From Niabella beijingensis (GTDB taxonomy: Bacteria; Bacteroidota; Bacteroidia; Chitinophagales; Chitinophagaceae): DNA of 64,000 nucleotides. The translations under genes were made by a program, and so were the position numbers. The DNA lies in NCBI RefSeq assembly GCF_020034665.1, contig NZ_JAIQDI010000002.1, forward strand, positions 558,001 to 622,000, in the 5' to 3' direction. Position 1 is the first letter of the stretch. Each line of letters begins with the position of its first letter. Positions 37,365-46,077 of this stretch are shown piece after piece. Under the pieces are notes generated by a model that ran no database searches, was not told the origin of the DNA, and saw only the letters and a program-made list of their open reading frames with translations.

Positions 37365-37772
37365 TTATCCCTGGGGAAATTTGGTCATGTCCATGTAGAT
37401 CACTTCCCAGTTGTGACCGTCCAGGTCTTCAAAGCACCGTTGCTGCATGAACCCGTAGTCCTTGGGATCGGCATATTGATTGCCTCCTGCGGCAATAGCC
37501 TTGTCGGCTATCTCGTTAACGGCCGCTGCGCTTTCGACGGTAATGGCATTAATGGCAGCAACGGTTTTCCGTGTGTCTGCGATCTCTTTGGACGAAAAAT
37601 CCCTGAAATGCTCATGTGTCAGCAGCATCACAAAAATAGCATCTGTCAGCACCATACAGGCTCCTTTGTCATCTGTGAACTGCGGGTTGTTGGTAAAGCC
37701 GATAGCAGTATAGAAGTCCATTGATTTCTGAAGGTCCTGTACCGGAAGATTGATAAAGATCTGCTTGCTCAT
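37365..37772 (-). CDS. VOC (glyoxalase/bleomycin-resistance-like) family protein
   Basis: A 135-residue cytoplasmic protein with the paired beta-alpha-beta-beta-beta modules of the vicinal oxygen chelate fold. Visible are IFINLPVQDLQKSMDFYTAIGF at the N-terminus, the middle MVLTDAIFVMLLT and the C-terminal CFEDLDGHNWEVIYMDM. It resembles Bacteroidota extradiol-dioxygenase-like or glyoxalase-like small enzymes of unknown substrate. It stands alone, with the repeat array downstream and the antiporter gene upstream on the same strand. Confidence 0.88.
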   Translation of the reverse strand: MSKQIFINLPVQDLQKSMDFYTAIGFTNNPQFTDDKGACMVLTDAIFVMLLTHEHFRDFSSKEIADTRKTVAAINAITVESAAAVNEIADKAIAAGGNQYADPKDYGFMQQRCFEDLDGHNWEVIYMDMTKFPQG

Positions 37773-37978
37773 TTTATTTTGTTTTTAAAGATGAAATTAT
37801 TTCTTGTTTGCAATACAAAAATAACACCTGCTGCTTCCGGAGAAGCTGTATAAAAAAGTCAAAATGCAGGTGTTTTGCGACAGGATAAAAGAAATATCAT
37901 TTAAGTAAGTTGCATAATCTGTGGCTTACGGGGCTTTGGGTCCTGATGATCGTGCAAACAATCTTGACCGCAATCCGC

Positions 37979-39565
37979 TTACTGGTACAACATCTTTATC
38001 CGTTCTTCCTCCAGGTCGATCAGGAAGAGCTGTTCACGGATGATGGCTTCATCAAAGGCCGGATCTTTGTTTAATTCCGTCAGGTACCGGCGCTGACTTT
38101 CGAGCATTTCCAGGAAGATGATCCTTGCAGGGTGACTCATGCGTTCATCATCGGATGCCTTCAGTTTGGCTTCCCAGTGCTGCAGCATGTTTCTCGTTCC
38201 CGCCAGTTCCTGCTGGTCCTGGTCGTATTTGCCCTGAAGGAATTGATAGGTATGCTGCCGTAATCCGTGTTTTAATTGCTGCTTGGCCGTTTCCCGCGGT
38301 TCTTCCGGAAAGTTTTCAAACATGCGCCCGTGTTTTATCACATAAGGCAGCGTTAACCCCTGCACCACGAGTGTAAGCAGTATCACAACAAAAGTGATGA
38401 AGAGGATAAGATCGCGGTGAGGAAAGGCCATGCCGTTGTTCAATGTTACCGGTATGGCCAGGGCAGCTGCCAGCGATACAACACCGCGCATGCCGGTCCA
38501 CCCCAGGAAAACGGGGATCAGCCAGCGCCTGTTCCTGGAGGATACACGGGGCGCCACGCTCGGCCGGAAGATAAGCGTTGCTATCAGAGCCGCATAGGAG
38601 CTGATGACCCGGGCAAGTATCAGTACGGCGGTCACCAGTACGCCATAACCGATGGCTGTATGCAGCGAAATACCTTTTGAACGCAATCCTTGCACGATCT
38701 CCGGAAGCTCAAGTCCGATGATGAGGAATACAATCCCGTTGAGTATGAAAATAAAGCTTTCCCACACGCTGTACCCTTTTATCCGGCTGGTGCTGTTGAG
38801 AAACGAGAAGCGGTGGGTAGACATCAGCAGACCGCCGCTTACGACGGCCAAAACCCCGGAACTGTGCACCTGCTCTGCCACCCAATACAGAAAATAAGGT
38901 TCAATAAGTGTAAAGGCAATATCGGAAGGAGCATCCGTAGGCAGCCGCTTGTGCGCCTGCATGAAGACCCATCCCAGCGCCAGCCCGATGCCGATGCCTC
39001 CTGTGATCATCCATAAAAAGCTGAAAGCCGCTTCATGCCAGATGAACTGGCCGGTGCCCACGGCAACGAGCGCAAAACGGAAGATGATCAGTGAAGAGGC
39101 GTCATTCAGCAGGCTTTCGCCTTCCAGGATGGCCGCGGTGGATTTGGGGATCTTTACAAATTTGGTGATGGCTCCTATGCTGACGGCATCGGGAGGCGAC
39201 ACGATGCCGCCCAGTAAAAAACCCAATGCGATCGTAAAGCCGGGTATAAAATAGTTGGCCACTACTGCTACCGACAATGCAGTAAAAAATACCACCAGGA
39301 AAGCAAAACTGCTGATGATGCGCCACCACTTTTTCATTTCCTTGAAAGAAACGGACCATGCTGCTTCACAAAGCAAGGGCGGAAGCAAAATGAAAAAGAT
39401 CAGATCCGGGTTGACTTTCACAACCGGTAATCCCGGGATAAAGCTCACCAGCAGGCCCGCTACAACCAGTAAGATCGGATAAGCAATCCGGAGCTTTGTT
39501 GCCAGCATTTCCAAAAGGACCACTGCTACTACCATGGCCAGCAGAAAGGGGAGGATACTATGCAT
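37979..39565 (-). CDS. Na+/H+ antiporter, CPA1 family
   Basis: A 528-residue inner-membrane exchanger with about 12 spans. CPA1 motifs: LLFEAAW-like LLPPLLCEAAW, GGIVSPPDAVSIGAI (ion-binding PDA), LEGESLLNDASSLIIFR (conserved ND pair), HSSGVLAVVSGGLL and WTGMRGVVSLAAALAIP. A charged cytoplasmic C-terminal tail follows from about 420. It exports Na+ (or K+) in exchange for protons for pH and salt homeostasis. It is probably monocistronic. Confidence 0.93.
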   Translation of the reverse strand: MHSILPFLLAMVVAVVLLEMLATKLRIAYPILLVVAGLLVSFIPGLPVVKVNPDLIFFILLPPLLCEAAWSVSFKEMKKWWRIISSFAFLVVFFTALSVAVVANYFIPGFTIALGFLLGGIVSPPDAVSIGAITKFVKIPKSTAAILEGESLLNDASSLIIFRFALVAVGTGQFIWHEAAFSFLWMITGGIGIGLALGWVFMQAHKRLPTDAPSDIAFTLIEPYFLYWVAEQVHSSGVLAVVSGGLLMSTHRFSFLNSTSRIKGYSVWESFIFILNGIVFLIIGLELPEIVQGLRSKGISLHTAIGYGVLVTAVLILARVISSYAALIATLIFRPSVAPRVSSRNRRWLIPVFLGWTGMRGVVSLAAALAIPVTLNNGMAFPHRDLILFITFVVILLTLVVQGLTLPYVIKHGRMFENFPEEPRETAKQQLKHGLRQHTYQFLQGKYDQDQQELAGTRNMLQHWEAKLKASDDERMSHPARIIFLEMLESQRRYLTELNKDPAFDEAIIREQLFLIDLEEERIKMLYQ

Positions 39566-39843
39566 TAAGGCGTTGTTTAATATTTTATCACCAATGATCT
39601 TCTACCGGTCCGTTGAGTAACGCATTCCGCCGGCTATGACGGTTGATTCTCGGTACCTGCTTTCGGTGCCCCGGCTTTGGTTTATGCCCCGAATTTATAA
39701 AAAAGGCAAAAAAGATCAATAAAATTATTCTTACCGATCGGGAATCTGAACCGGCAATACAGGATAAAAAACGGGAAAGTTTGCCCATTGGCTGGCCGTA
39801 CTATTTTACATGATGAGCCGCTGACAGCTGAAGGCCGAAAACC

Positions 39844-41535
39844 TTACTCCCAGATGCTTTTCAGTTCATATACTTCCAGCCCCGAAACCTTAGCGGATCC
39901 TCCTTTTGCGGATAATGAAAGCGAACGGTTACTGCCGTCGATGTTTATGTTGACCGGCATAAATACGAGTCCGTTATTAACAAATACTTCCAGTCCTGTC
40001 CGGTCGGCATAAACCAGCAGGCTGAGTTTTCCGTTTTGCAGTGCTGCCGGGGCTTTTACACCGTCGGCTACTAGCTCCTGCCGGGTCACATCATAGATCA
40101 GAGGTACGCCGCGGACATTCAGGCGGATCTCTTTTGCCTTGCCGGGTGCCAGTTCCATCCGGATCTCCGCCAGTTCAACAGCAATGTCTTTTAAGGGATC
40201 GGGGCCCATTTCTTTCAGGGTACTGTTGCCCTGCTTGTATGCTTTTATTCTCAATTGTTCCAGTTCCTTTACCGGCATCCGGGTCAGCCGGATCCCGTCC
40301 GGTGTTTTTACCAGCCGGTGCTCCATGGGCAGGCTCATCGACTGGTTGAACGGCATCTGATCTTTTACAGTATTCGTACGCCACCAGCCGATCTCGATCC
40401 GGCGGCCGGAAGGTTCATCGCTAAAGGTTTGCGGTGCATAGAAGTCGCGCCCGTATTGGTTTTGCAGCCTTTTTTCTTCTTCAGTGAAACGGGTGCCGTC
40501 AAAACTGCCGATGGCATATTGGGTATTGGCGCCCGTAAGCACCCATTTTTTTACACCGTTCATGCCCTGTACCGGCAATTCATAGAACTCGGGGCATTCA
40601 AAAAGATACCGGTCATTGCCCGCACCGCCATAGGTGATGCTGGCGGGCGTCCAGTTCTTCAGATCCGGTGAAGTGAGGAACTGCATGCTGTGTTGTTCGT
40701 TGTTGCCACGTTCCACCCACACAACCATGATCCATTTCTTTGTCGGCTCATACCAGATCACTTTGGGATCGCGGTTGTCCTTGTTAATGCGCGGTACCAC
40801 AGCCTTGCCATAATTCCGGAACCTGCGCCCATCGGTGCTCCAGCTCATGTATTGTCCCCAGCCCCGGGCACCTGTATGAAAGAGAACCATTGCGGGCTTC
40901 CCGTTTTCCCCCAATCCGCTGGTATTGTTTTTATCCACTACGGCGCCGCCACTGAACACCGGCCCGCCCTGGTCGGGATGAATGGCATCGTCCAGTTCGT
41001 TCCAGTGGATCAGGTCTTTGCTTACGGCGTGTCCCCAGGTCATATTGCCCCAGTTGCGTCCGTAGGGGTTGTGCTGAAAAAAGAGGTGGTACTCCCCGTT
41101 GAAGTAAACCATTCCGTTGGGATCATTGGTCCAGCCGCGTTTGGGCGAAAAATGAAACTGGGGCCGCAGCTTTTCCCGGTATTCATTTGTATTGCTGTCT
41201 TTATCACTTTGCAGTACGGGGTTAAATATAGTTGAAGAGGCGGCTACTTTATCCACCCGCAGTTCGATGGCTTTGCCTTTCCATTGGTCAATGCGCATAT
41301 ATGCATACCAGTCCGGCAGCCCTTCAGCCAATTCCATATCCCAGAACCGCGTGTTAACGCCGTCTATCCAGAGCTCCAGGTTCCGTTTGGGGGCATCATT
41401 TTTTACCGGCAGCACCAGGTATTTTTTATCGGCGGTAAAATAGGTGCTGATATTTTTGGTTTGCGGCTGCTCCTGGCCATTGGCTGACAGGAATACTAAA
41501 AGAAACAAGCAGGGTTGGAGCCATCTTTTTATCAT
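39844..41535 (-). CDS. GH32 fructan hydrolase (levanase/inulinase type)
   Basis: A 563-residue exported enzyme (signal about 1-20). An extra N-terminal beta domain (about 25-115, DUF4980-like) precedes the five-bladed GH32 propeller and a C-terminal beta-sandwich. The three GH32 acidic motifs are intact: nucleophile Asp138 in WTNDPNG, Asp256 in NRDPKV and acid/base Glu313 in FECPEF. Motifs FSGGAVVD and HLFFQHNP fit exo- or endo-fructosidases. It indicates that the minus-strand SusCD locus is for levan, inulin or sucrose-type fructans. It is separated from the lipoprotein gene upstream by a strong terminator, so it likely has its own promoter or read-through expression. Confidence 0.95.
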   Translation of the reverse strand: MIKRWLQPCLFLLVFLSANGQEQPQTKNISTYFTADKKYLVLPVKNDAPKRNLELWIDGVNTRFWDMELAEGLPDWYAYMRIDQWKGKAIELRVDKVAASSTIFNPVLQSDKDSNTNEYREKLRPQFHFSPKRGWTNDPNGMVYFNGEYHLFFQHNPYGRNWGNMTWGHAVSKDLIHWNELDDAIHPDQGGPVFSGGAVVDKNNTSGLGENGKPAMVLFHTGARGWGQYMSWSTDGRRFRNYGKAVVPRINKDNRDPKVIWYEPTKKWIMVVWVERGNNEQHSMQFLTSPDLKNWTPASITYGGAGNDRYLFECPEFYELPVQGMNGVKKWVLTGANTQYAIGSFDGTRFTEEEKRLQNQYGRDFYAPQTFSDEPSGRRIEIGWWRTNTVKDQMPFNQSMSLPMEHRLVKTPDGIRLTRMPVKELEQLRIKAYKQGNSTLKEMGPDPLKDIAVELAEIRMELAPGKAKEIRLNVRGVPLIYDVTRQELVADGVKAPAALQNGKLSLLVYADRTGLEVFVNNGLVFMPVNINIDGSNRSLSLSAKGGSAKVSGLEVYELKSIWE

Positions 41536-41743
41536 ATGATACCGTTGTTTTTAAATATGTCATCGCGCTTCCCTGTAAGTGACTGAATTGTGTTATGTCT
41601 GCGATGCCGCCATTCCGGCCGGGCACCGCAGGTGCTGAATGAAGGCTTTTGAATAGTGTCACCTCCGGGATCGTTGTTCCTGTAAAAATATCATATTCTT
41701 TTTGAAGATGGATGACCGGCCCCGGGAAAATACCTGCAAGTAT

Positions 41744-41783
41744 AAAAAAAAGGAAAGCTGTAGTTCTTACTACAGCTTTCCTT
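41744..41783 (-). terminator. Rho-independent terminator between the lipoprotein genes and GH32
   Basis: A perfect 15-bp stem (arms 41750-41764 and 41769-41783, loop tctt) is followed on the minus strand by a run of seven or more T. It ends the SusC-SusD-lipoprotein transcript 25 bp after the stop at 41809. Confidence 0.93.
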
Positions 41784-41808
41784 GATGGACGGTCTTTCCT
41801 GCCGGAGC

Positions 41809-42894
41809 TTATCTTTTATATACTCCAAGCTCCGCCAATGCAGTAGCTGTGCCGCTTTTATAATCAGATTTTATTACAATACGGAAATGACGGAATGTTG
41901 CAGGTGCGATCAGATCGAGGTATTGCTTTGCGGCGTTGTTGGCGAAGGTATAAGGTCCCAGCGACCGCCATACCGCTCCGTCATCGCTTACGAATATTTC
42001 CACCAGTTTTACCGCTCCATCCAGCGGAGTACGCTGATTATAGGTGAAACCATGTACTTCTTGTACCGCGCCCATGTCAACTGTGATTTGATGCGGATAG
42101 CCGGTGGCTTTACTCATATGCCAGATGGTTGATGTACTGTTGTCGATGGCGTTAGCGGGAGACCGGTTTGTTGGTACATCATAGTCTTCCATGGTGGGTA
42201 CCCATCCGTTTTTAGGATATTCAACCGGTGGTCCTTGTGCCAGCAGCGGAGTATAATCGGTTTTAAAGGTGTCCAGCGACAGCGAATCGGGTTTGTACAG
42301 GGTCCGGTAGCGGAAGGTTTTGTTCCCCCCGAAATCACTCAATACCGTTGTGTCTGTTGTGTTATCGATGTACAGCTGATGCCCGGTACCGGCACTGTCG
42401 GTATATTCCAGTTCGTTGCCCAATACGGTCTCTTCCCGGCTTCCCCATGCAAGTGTAACTTCTTCGTTCAGGTATACTGCACTGGTTATGGCAGTAGGAA
42501 GCAGTCCCTTTTCATAGGCTGCTCCGTAAACGCGGCCCACCACTGATGACTTCACGGATTTATTACCTGCTTTGTCGTACAGATACAGGTCAAAAGAATA
42601 AATGCCTTCGGTCATGGACGGGAAATAGAGCTCTTCCACCGGTTTGCCGGTCTGAAATGCCGCTGAGTCGGTCATGTTATCCCAATATACGACCGCGCGG
42701 TTAGCGCTCAGGTCGGATTGATGAATACGGAGACTGATCCGATTTCTTCCGGGGAGCACTTCAATGGAATCGGGACTGCCGGTATATACGATTGATCCGT
42801 CTTTAATAAAGTCTTTGTAGGTGGCATCCATCTTATCGCAGGTGCAAAGCAATAACACACTGCATACTGCTATTCCAATTCTTAAAAGTTTCAT
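41809..42894 (-). CDS. DUF4998-like plus discoidin (F5/8 type C) lipoprotein
   Basis: A 361-residue lipoprotein (lipobox LLLCTC, Cys19). The N-terminal half has fibronectin-like DUF4998 features (YTGSPDSIEVLPGRNRISLRI, EGIYSFDLYLYDKAGNKS). The C-terminal half (about 225-361) is a discoidin-like module (SPANAIDNSTSTIWHMS, HQITVDMGAVQEVHGFTYNQR, VEIFVSDDGAVW, RHFRIVIKS). It is probably a surface fructan-binding protein of the locus. It follows the DUF5000-type gene after 32 bp and is the last gene before the terminator. Confidence 0.85.
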   Translation of the reverse strand: MKLLRIGIAVCSVLLLCTCDKMDATYKDFIKDGSIVYTGSPDSIEVLPGRNRISLRIHQSDLSANRAVVYWDNMTDSAAFQTGKPVEELYFPSMTEGIYSFDLYLYDKAGNKSVKSSVVGRVYGAAYEKGLLPTAITSAVYLNEEVTLAWGSREETVLGNELEYTDSAGTGHQLYIDNTTDTTVLSDFGGNKTFRYRTLYKPDSLSLDTFKTDYTPLLAQGPPVEYPKNGWVPTMEDYDVPTNRSPANAIDNSTSTIWHMSKATGYPHQITVDMGAVQEVHGFTYNQRTPLDGAVKLVEIFVSDDGAVWRSLGPYTFANNAAKQYLDLIAPATFRHFRIVIKSDYKSGTATALAELGVYKR

Positions 42895-42926
42895 TTACTT
42901 CAATTTTTACATGGATTAAAAGCGGG

Positions 42927-44123
42927 TTAATAATCACCCCAAAAAGTAAGCTCCGCCATATATATATGATCCAGTGCACCCCACACTCTGTTGGTTTTCC
43001 AGCGGAGATAACGCACCGGCGGTGCATCCGGCGGAAAATCGAATTCTTCCCCGTTTACGACCGCATAGTTGAAATCTTCTTCGGTAACCGTTCCAAGCGG
43101 CAAACCGGAAGGCTTAAGCGAGGTAAAGTCCCCGATCTTAAACCAGGAATCCCAGGTACCGTCATTTACCGGTTGGTCAGAACCCCACAGTTCAAACACT
43201 TTTGGATCACCACCGTTGTAAGCACCATCGGAGGCACCCTGGCCGGTGCTTCTCCTGTGATAGAATTTAAAACGGCTGATCTTGGCCTTAACACCCAGGT
43301 CAAAACTGAACCACTGGGGCAGGCCGGTTCCCGGTTTGGTATGGAAAACATTTCCGCCATTGAATACGCCGTCCCACAGATCACTCAACCCCACACCGCA
43401 GCAGTGTTGTGCATTCTGATCGGTTATAAGGTTCAGTGCTTTTATTTTTGTACGATCGAGCAGCTTCTCCAGCCAGGGAGTGTATTCCCCGAATAAAGTA
43501 TCCGACCGGTTGTTCCACCGGTCGCGGATGTATACTCCAAAACGCCGTTTTACAGGATCAAACCCGCGTACAGCAAAAGACCCTCCGATGCTTTTTGTAT
43601 AATAGGTGAGGGCCTCTTTCATTTGCCCTACCGAATCTTCGGCAATGACCGTCATTACCAGATTGGCGGATACGGGGTTATCAAATGTCAACCGAACGCC
43701 GCCAAATGTTTCTTCCATTTTTAGAGAACGGAACGTGTTTTTAATCGGCGGTTCCAAAGGATGGATCACCGTCTCCACGGGTTCGGAAACCTGCTCTCCG
43801 CGACTTACCGAATACAGCTTTACCGCATACTCTTTTGTGTCAGGGAACCCTTCCACTTTCAGTGTTTTGTTGTAGTAGGAAGACTTGATTTCCTGGGTAA
43901 CGCCTTCGCGGATATCGTACACCGCTTTTACGTACAATAACCGGCTGTCGTCCGGAACATCATAAGAGATCACGGCTCCTCCCGGAACATTCTCCACTTT
44001 AACATTGGTTACTCTTGCAGGTGCGCCATCGCCTGCATCCAATGGGTCCTTCAACGCATCCCGCTCACAGCCCAGGATGGTGAATGCCACTATTAAGAAA
44101 AGTAAATGTATTCGTTGCTGCAT
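42927..44123 (-). CDS. DUF4959/DUF5126/DUF5000-type surface lipoprotein
   Basis: A 398-residue lipoprotein (lipobox FTILGC, Cys19). The order is a DUF4959-like domain (about 35-120, GAPARVTNVKVENVPGGAVISYDVP), a DUF5126-like domain (about 125-225, LKMEETFGGVRLTFDNP) and a DUF5000/discoidin-like module (about 240-398, LSDLWDGVFNGG, QWFSFDLGVKAKISRFKFYHR). This triple architecture is common right after SusD in Bacteroidota PULs and is thought to bind glycans at the surface. It follows SusD after 30 bp. Confidence 0.87.
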   Translation of the reverse strand: MQQRIHLLFLIVAFTILGCERDALKDPLDAGDGAPARVTNVKVENVPGGAVISYDVPDDSRLLYVKAVYDIREGVTQEIKSSYYNKTLKVEGFPDTKEYAVKLYSVSRGEQVSEPVETVIHPLEPPIKNTFRSLKMEETFGGVRLTFDNPVSANLVMTVIAEDSVGQMKEALTYYTKSIGGSFAVRGFDPVKRRFGVYIRDRWNNRSDTLFGEYTPWLEKLLDRTKIKALNLITDQNAQHCCGVGLSDLWDGVFNGGNVFHTKPGTGLPQWFSFDLGVKAKISRFKFYHRRSTGQGASDGAYNGGDPKVFELWGSDQPVNDGTWDSWFKIGDFTSLKPSGLPLGTVTEEDFNYAVVNGEEFDFPPDAPPVRYLRWKTNRVWGALDHIYMAELTFWGDY

Positions 44124-44153
44124 GGTTATTTGTATTAAAATAGTATTCTTGAA

Positions 44154-46052
44154 TTACCATCCGGGGTTTTGGTTGATGCGTTTATTGCTTAACAGTTCCC
44201 CTTCAGGCAGCGGCCACAGATAATCACGGGTGGTGAATGTCTGATTAAAAATCACTTTCTCCCGGTAGTAAGCAGTTGCATCTTCCTGCTCCAGATCCCA
44301 GCCGGTAACCGGTTGGTTCAGGTATTGGGTAGCCAGCTTCCAGCGCCGCAGATCCCAAAAACGTTGCCCTTCAAAAGCCATTTCGATCAGGCGTTCGCGC
44401 TGGATAATTTCCCGAAGCCCGTCCTTCTGCGTGTATTTGGTTGGATTTTTTGCATAGTTGGCCCAGGCATCCTGCACATCAGGTACACCGGCGCGCTCAC
44501 GCACCAGGTTCAGATAATGGTATACCTGGTCTGTGGGACCGTTGACCTCGTTCAGGGCTTCGGCCAGGTACAGATAAAGACTGGCCAGGCGGATCATCGG
44601 CCAGGGGTAGGATTCGACGGTGTAGGTATTCCCGGTTCCGATCACATTATTGAAATTTACGAGTTTTTTAGGCCAGTATCCGGTGACCGAATAAGAGGCT
44701 TGGTTTTGTGCAGCCGCAGGTTGTCCTTTCTTCGAGGAAACAAAAAGCATGTCCTTCGCATCATCGAAGAATCCCTGACCATACCATACGCCGCCATCAA
44801 ATCCGAGTGAAGCATAAAAACGCGGCTCGCGGTCGAAATTCAATTGGGCCGTGACATAACCTTCCTGTATATAGTAACGTGTCGCGGATGTGCCCAAACG
44901 TAATTTAAACCGTGAAGCATAATCATAGCTGGCGTCCTCATCGATGGGTATCCCGTTTTTAGTATAGAACATTTCCGCTATTTTCAGTGGTGGCGCAATA
45001 TTGCCCTGGGTTCCGGAGTTGGCGCTTTTGGAGGGATCAAGACCCCGGGGGGTAGCCTGTGCCTGGATGGATCCGGCCATACTGTTGGTGTTTCCCCAGA
45101 TGATCTCGGCATTCCATTTTTCGGCGACGGCGTTGCGGATATTCATGCCGATCCGCGTTTCATCAGAAATTTTATACTGAAAGAAATCGGGGGCAAACGT
45201 ATAAAGTTTATGCCCCAGTGATTCGCAATAGTCAACAGCTTCCTGGCAGGCGGTCAAAGCGCGCTGCCATTTTCCGTTGTCTGCAGTACTGTTGAACAGC
45301 ACTGTTCCCTCCGGATCCTTAAATCCGTTGTAATCAGAATTGCCGTTGAATAAAGGACTGGCAGCGGTAACCAGTACTTCCGCTTTTACACTTAAACCGA
45401 TCGCTTTGGTGATACGACCCAGCTCAGCTACTTCGTTATCGATGCGCTGCGGAAGATCGGGGATGGATTCATCCAGCAGCTGAACCATATAGTTGATACA
45501 GGAATCCACGGGAGCCCTTGCGGGGTAGACTTCAGATGCAGGCGCATCAACAGGCACATTCTCCTTTATCAAAGCAATAGGACCGTACATGCGAAAAAGA
45601 TAATAATGAAAATACGCTTTCAGGAATTTCGCTTCAGCGGTCCAGCGTTCCAGCTCTCCCGGACGCAGATCGGGGACGTTGCCAACATTGTCCAGGAAAA
45701 TATTACAGACCCGGATGCCTTCAAAAAGATCTTTTCCTCCATTGTTGCCCTGCCAGAAATTCATGTAAGAATTGGTCTTGTTTTGTCCGCCCCGGGCAAT
45801 CTTCCAGGCGTTGGAACCACTGGTAGGCACCAGCCAGAATTCATCGCCCGCGCCATTTGCAGGATTAGACTCAAACGCACCCAATGCGGGAAGATAGGAG
45901 TAACAGGTAAACAGATAACGTTCCGCAGTGGTGCGCAACTGAAACGCATAATCGATAGTGGCCACATTATCCGGTACGATATCCAGGAATTTTTTGCAAC
46001 CTGCGGATGAAATGATCAGGGCCAGAATAACAGCCCGGTAGAACAGTTTCAT
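44154..46052 (-). CDS. SusD/RagB family lipoprotein
   Basis: A 632-residue glycan-binding partner of the SusC at 46078. The lipobox is ISSAGC (Cys19) followed by KKFLDIVPDNVATIDYAF. Family motifs: AEAKFLKAYFHYYLFRMYGPI, RLASLYLYLAEALNEV, LNLVRERAGVPD, QRERLIEMAFEGQRFWDLRRWK and the C-terminus NKRINQNPGW. It lies 25 bp after the SusC stop. Confidence 0.95.
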   Translation of the reverse strand: MKLFYRAVILALIISSAGCKKFLDIVPDNVATIDYAFQLRTTAERYLFTCYSYLPALGAFESNPANGAGDEFWLVPTSGSNAWKIARGGQNKTNSYMNFWQGNNGGKDLFEGIRVCNIFLDNVGNVPDLRPGELERWTAEAKFLKAYFHYYLFRMYGPIALIKENVPVDAPASEVYPARAPVDSCINYMVQLLDESIPDLPQRIDNEVAELGRITKAIGLSVKAEVLVTAASPLFNGNSDYNGFKDPEGTVLFNSTADNGKWQRALTACQEAVDYCESLGHKLYTFAPDFFQYKISDETRIGMNIRNAVAEKWNAEIIWGNTNSMAGSIQAQATPRGLDPSKSANSGTQGNIAPPLKIAEMFYTKNGIPIDEDASYDYASRFKLRLGTSATRYYIQEGYVTAQLNFDREPRFYASLGFDGGVWYGQGFFDDAKDMLFVSSKKGQPAAAQNQASYSVTGYWPKKLVNFNNVIGTGNTYTVESYPWPMIRLASLYLYLAEALNEVNGPTDQVYHYLNLVRERAGVPDVQDAWANYAKNPTKYTQKDGLREIIQRERLIEMAFEGQRFWDLRRWKLATQYLNQPVTGWDLEQEDATAYYREKVIFNQTFTTRDYLWPLPEGELLSNKRINQNPGW

Positions 46053-46077
46053 TGTTTTAATATTTAGAATTCATTTT

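Noticed and set aside
37823..37874. Inverted repeat aacacctgc / gcaggtgtt between the antiporter and VOC genes
   Set aside because: The arms are short and the loop exceeds 30 nt; no T tract, so it is not called as a terminator or regulator.
41532..41543. Palindrome tatcatatgata over the GH32 start codon
   Set aside because: It is AT-rich and includes the ATG itself; probably chance.
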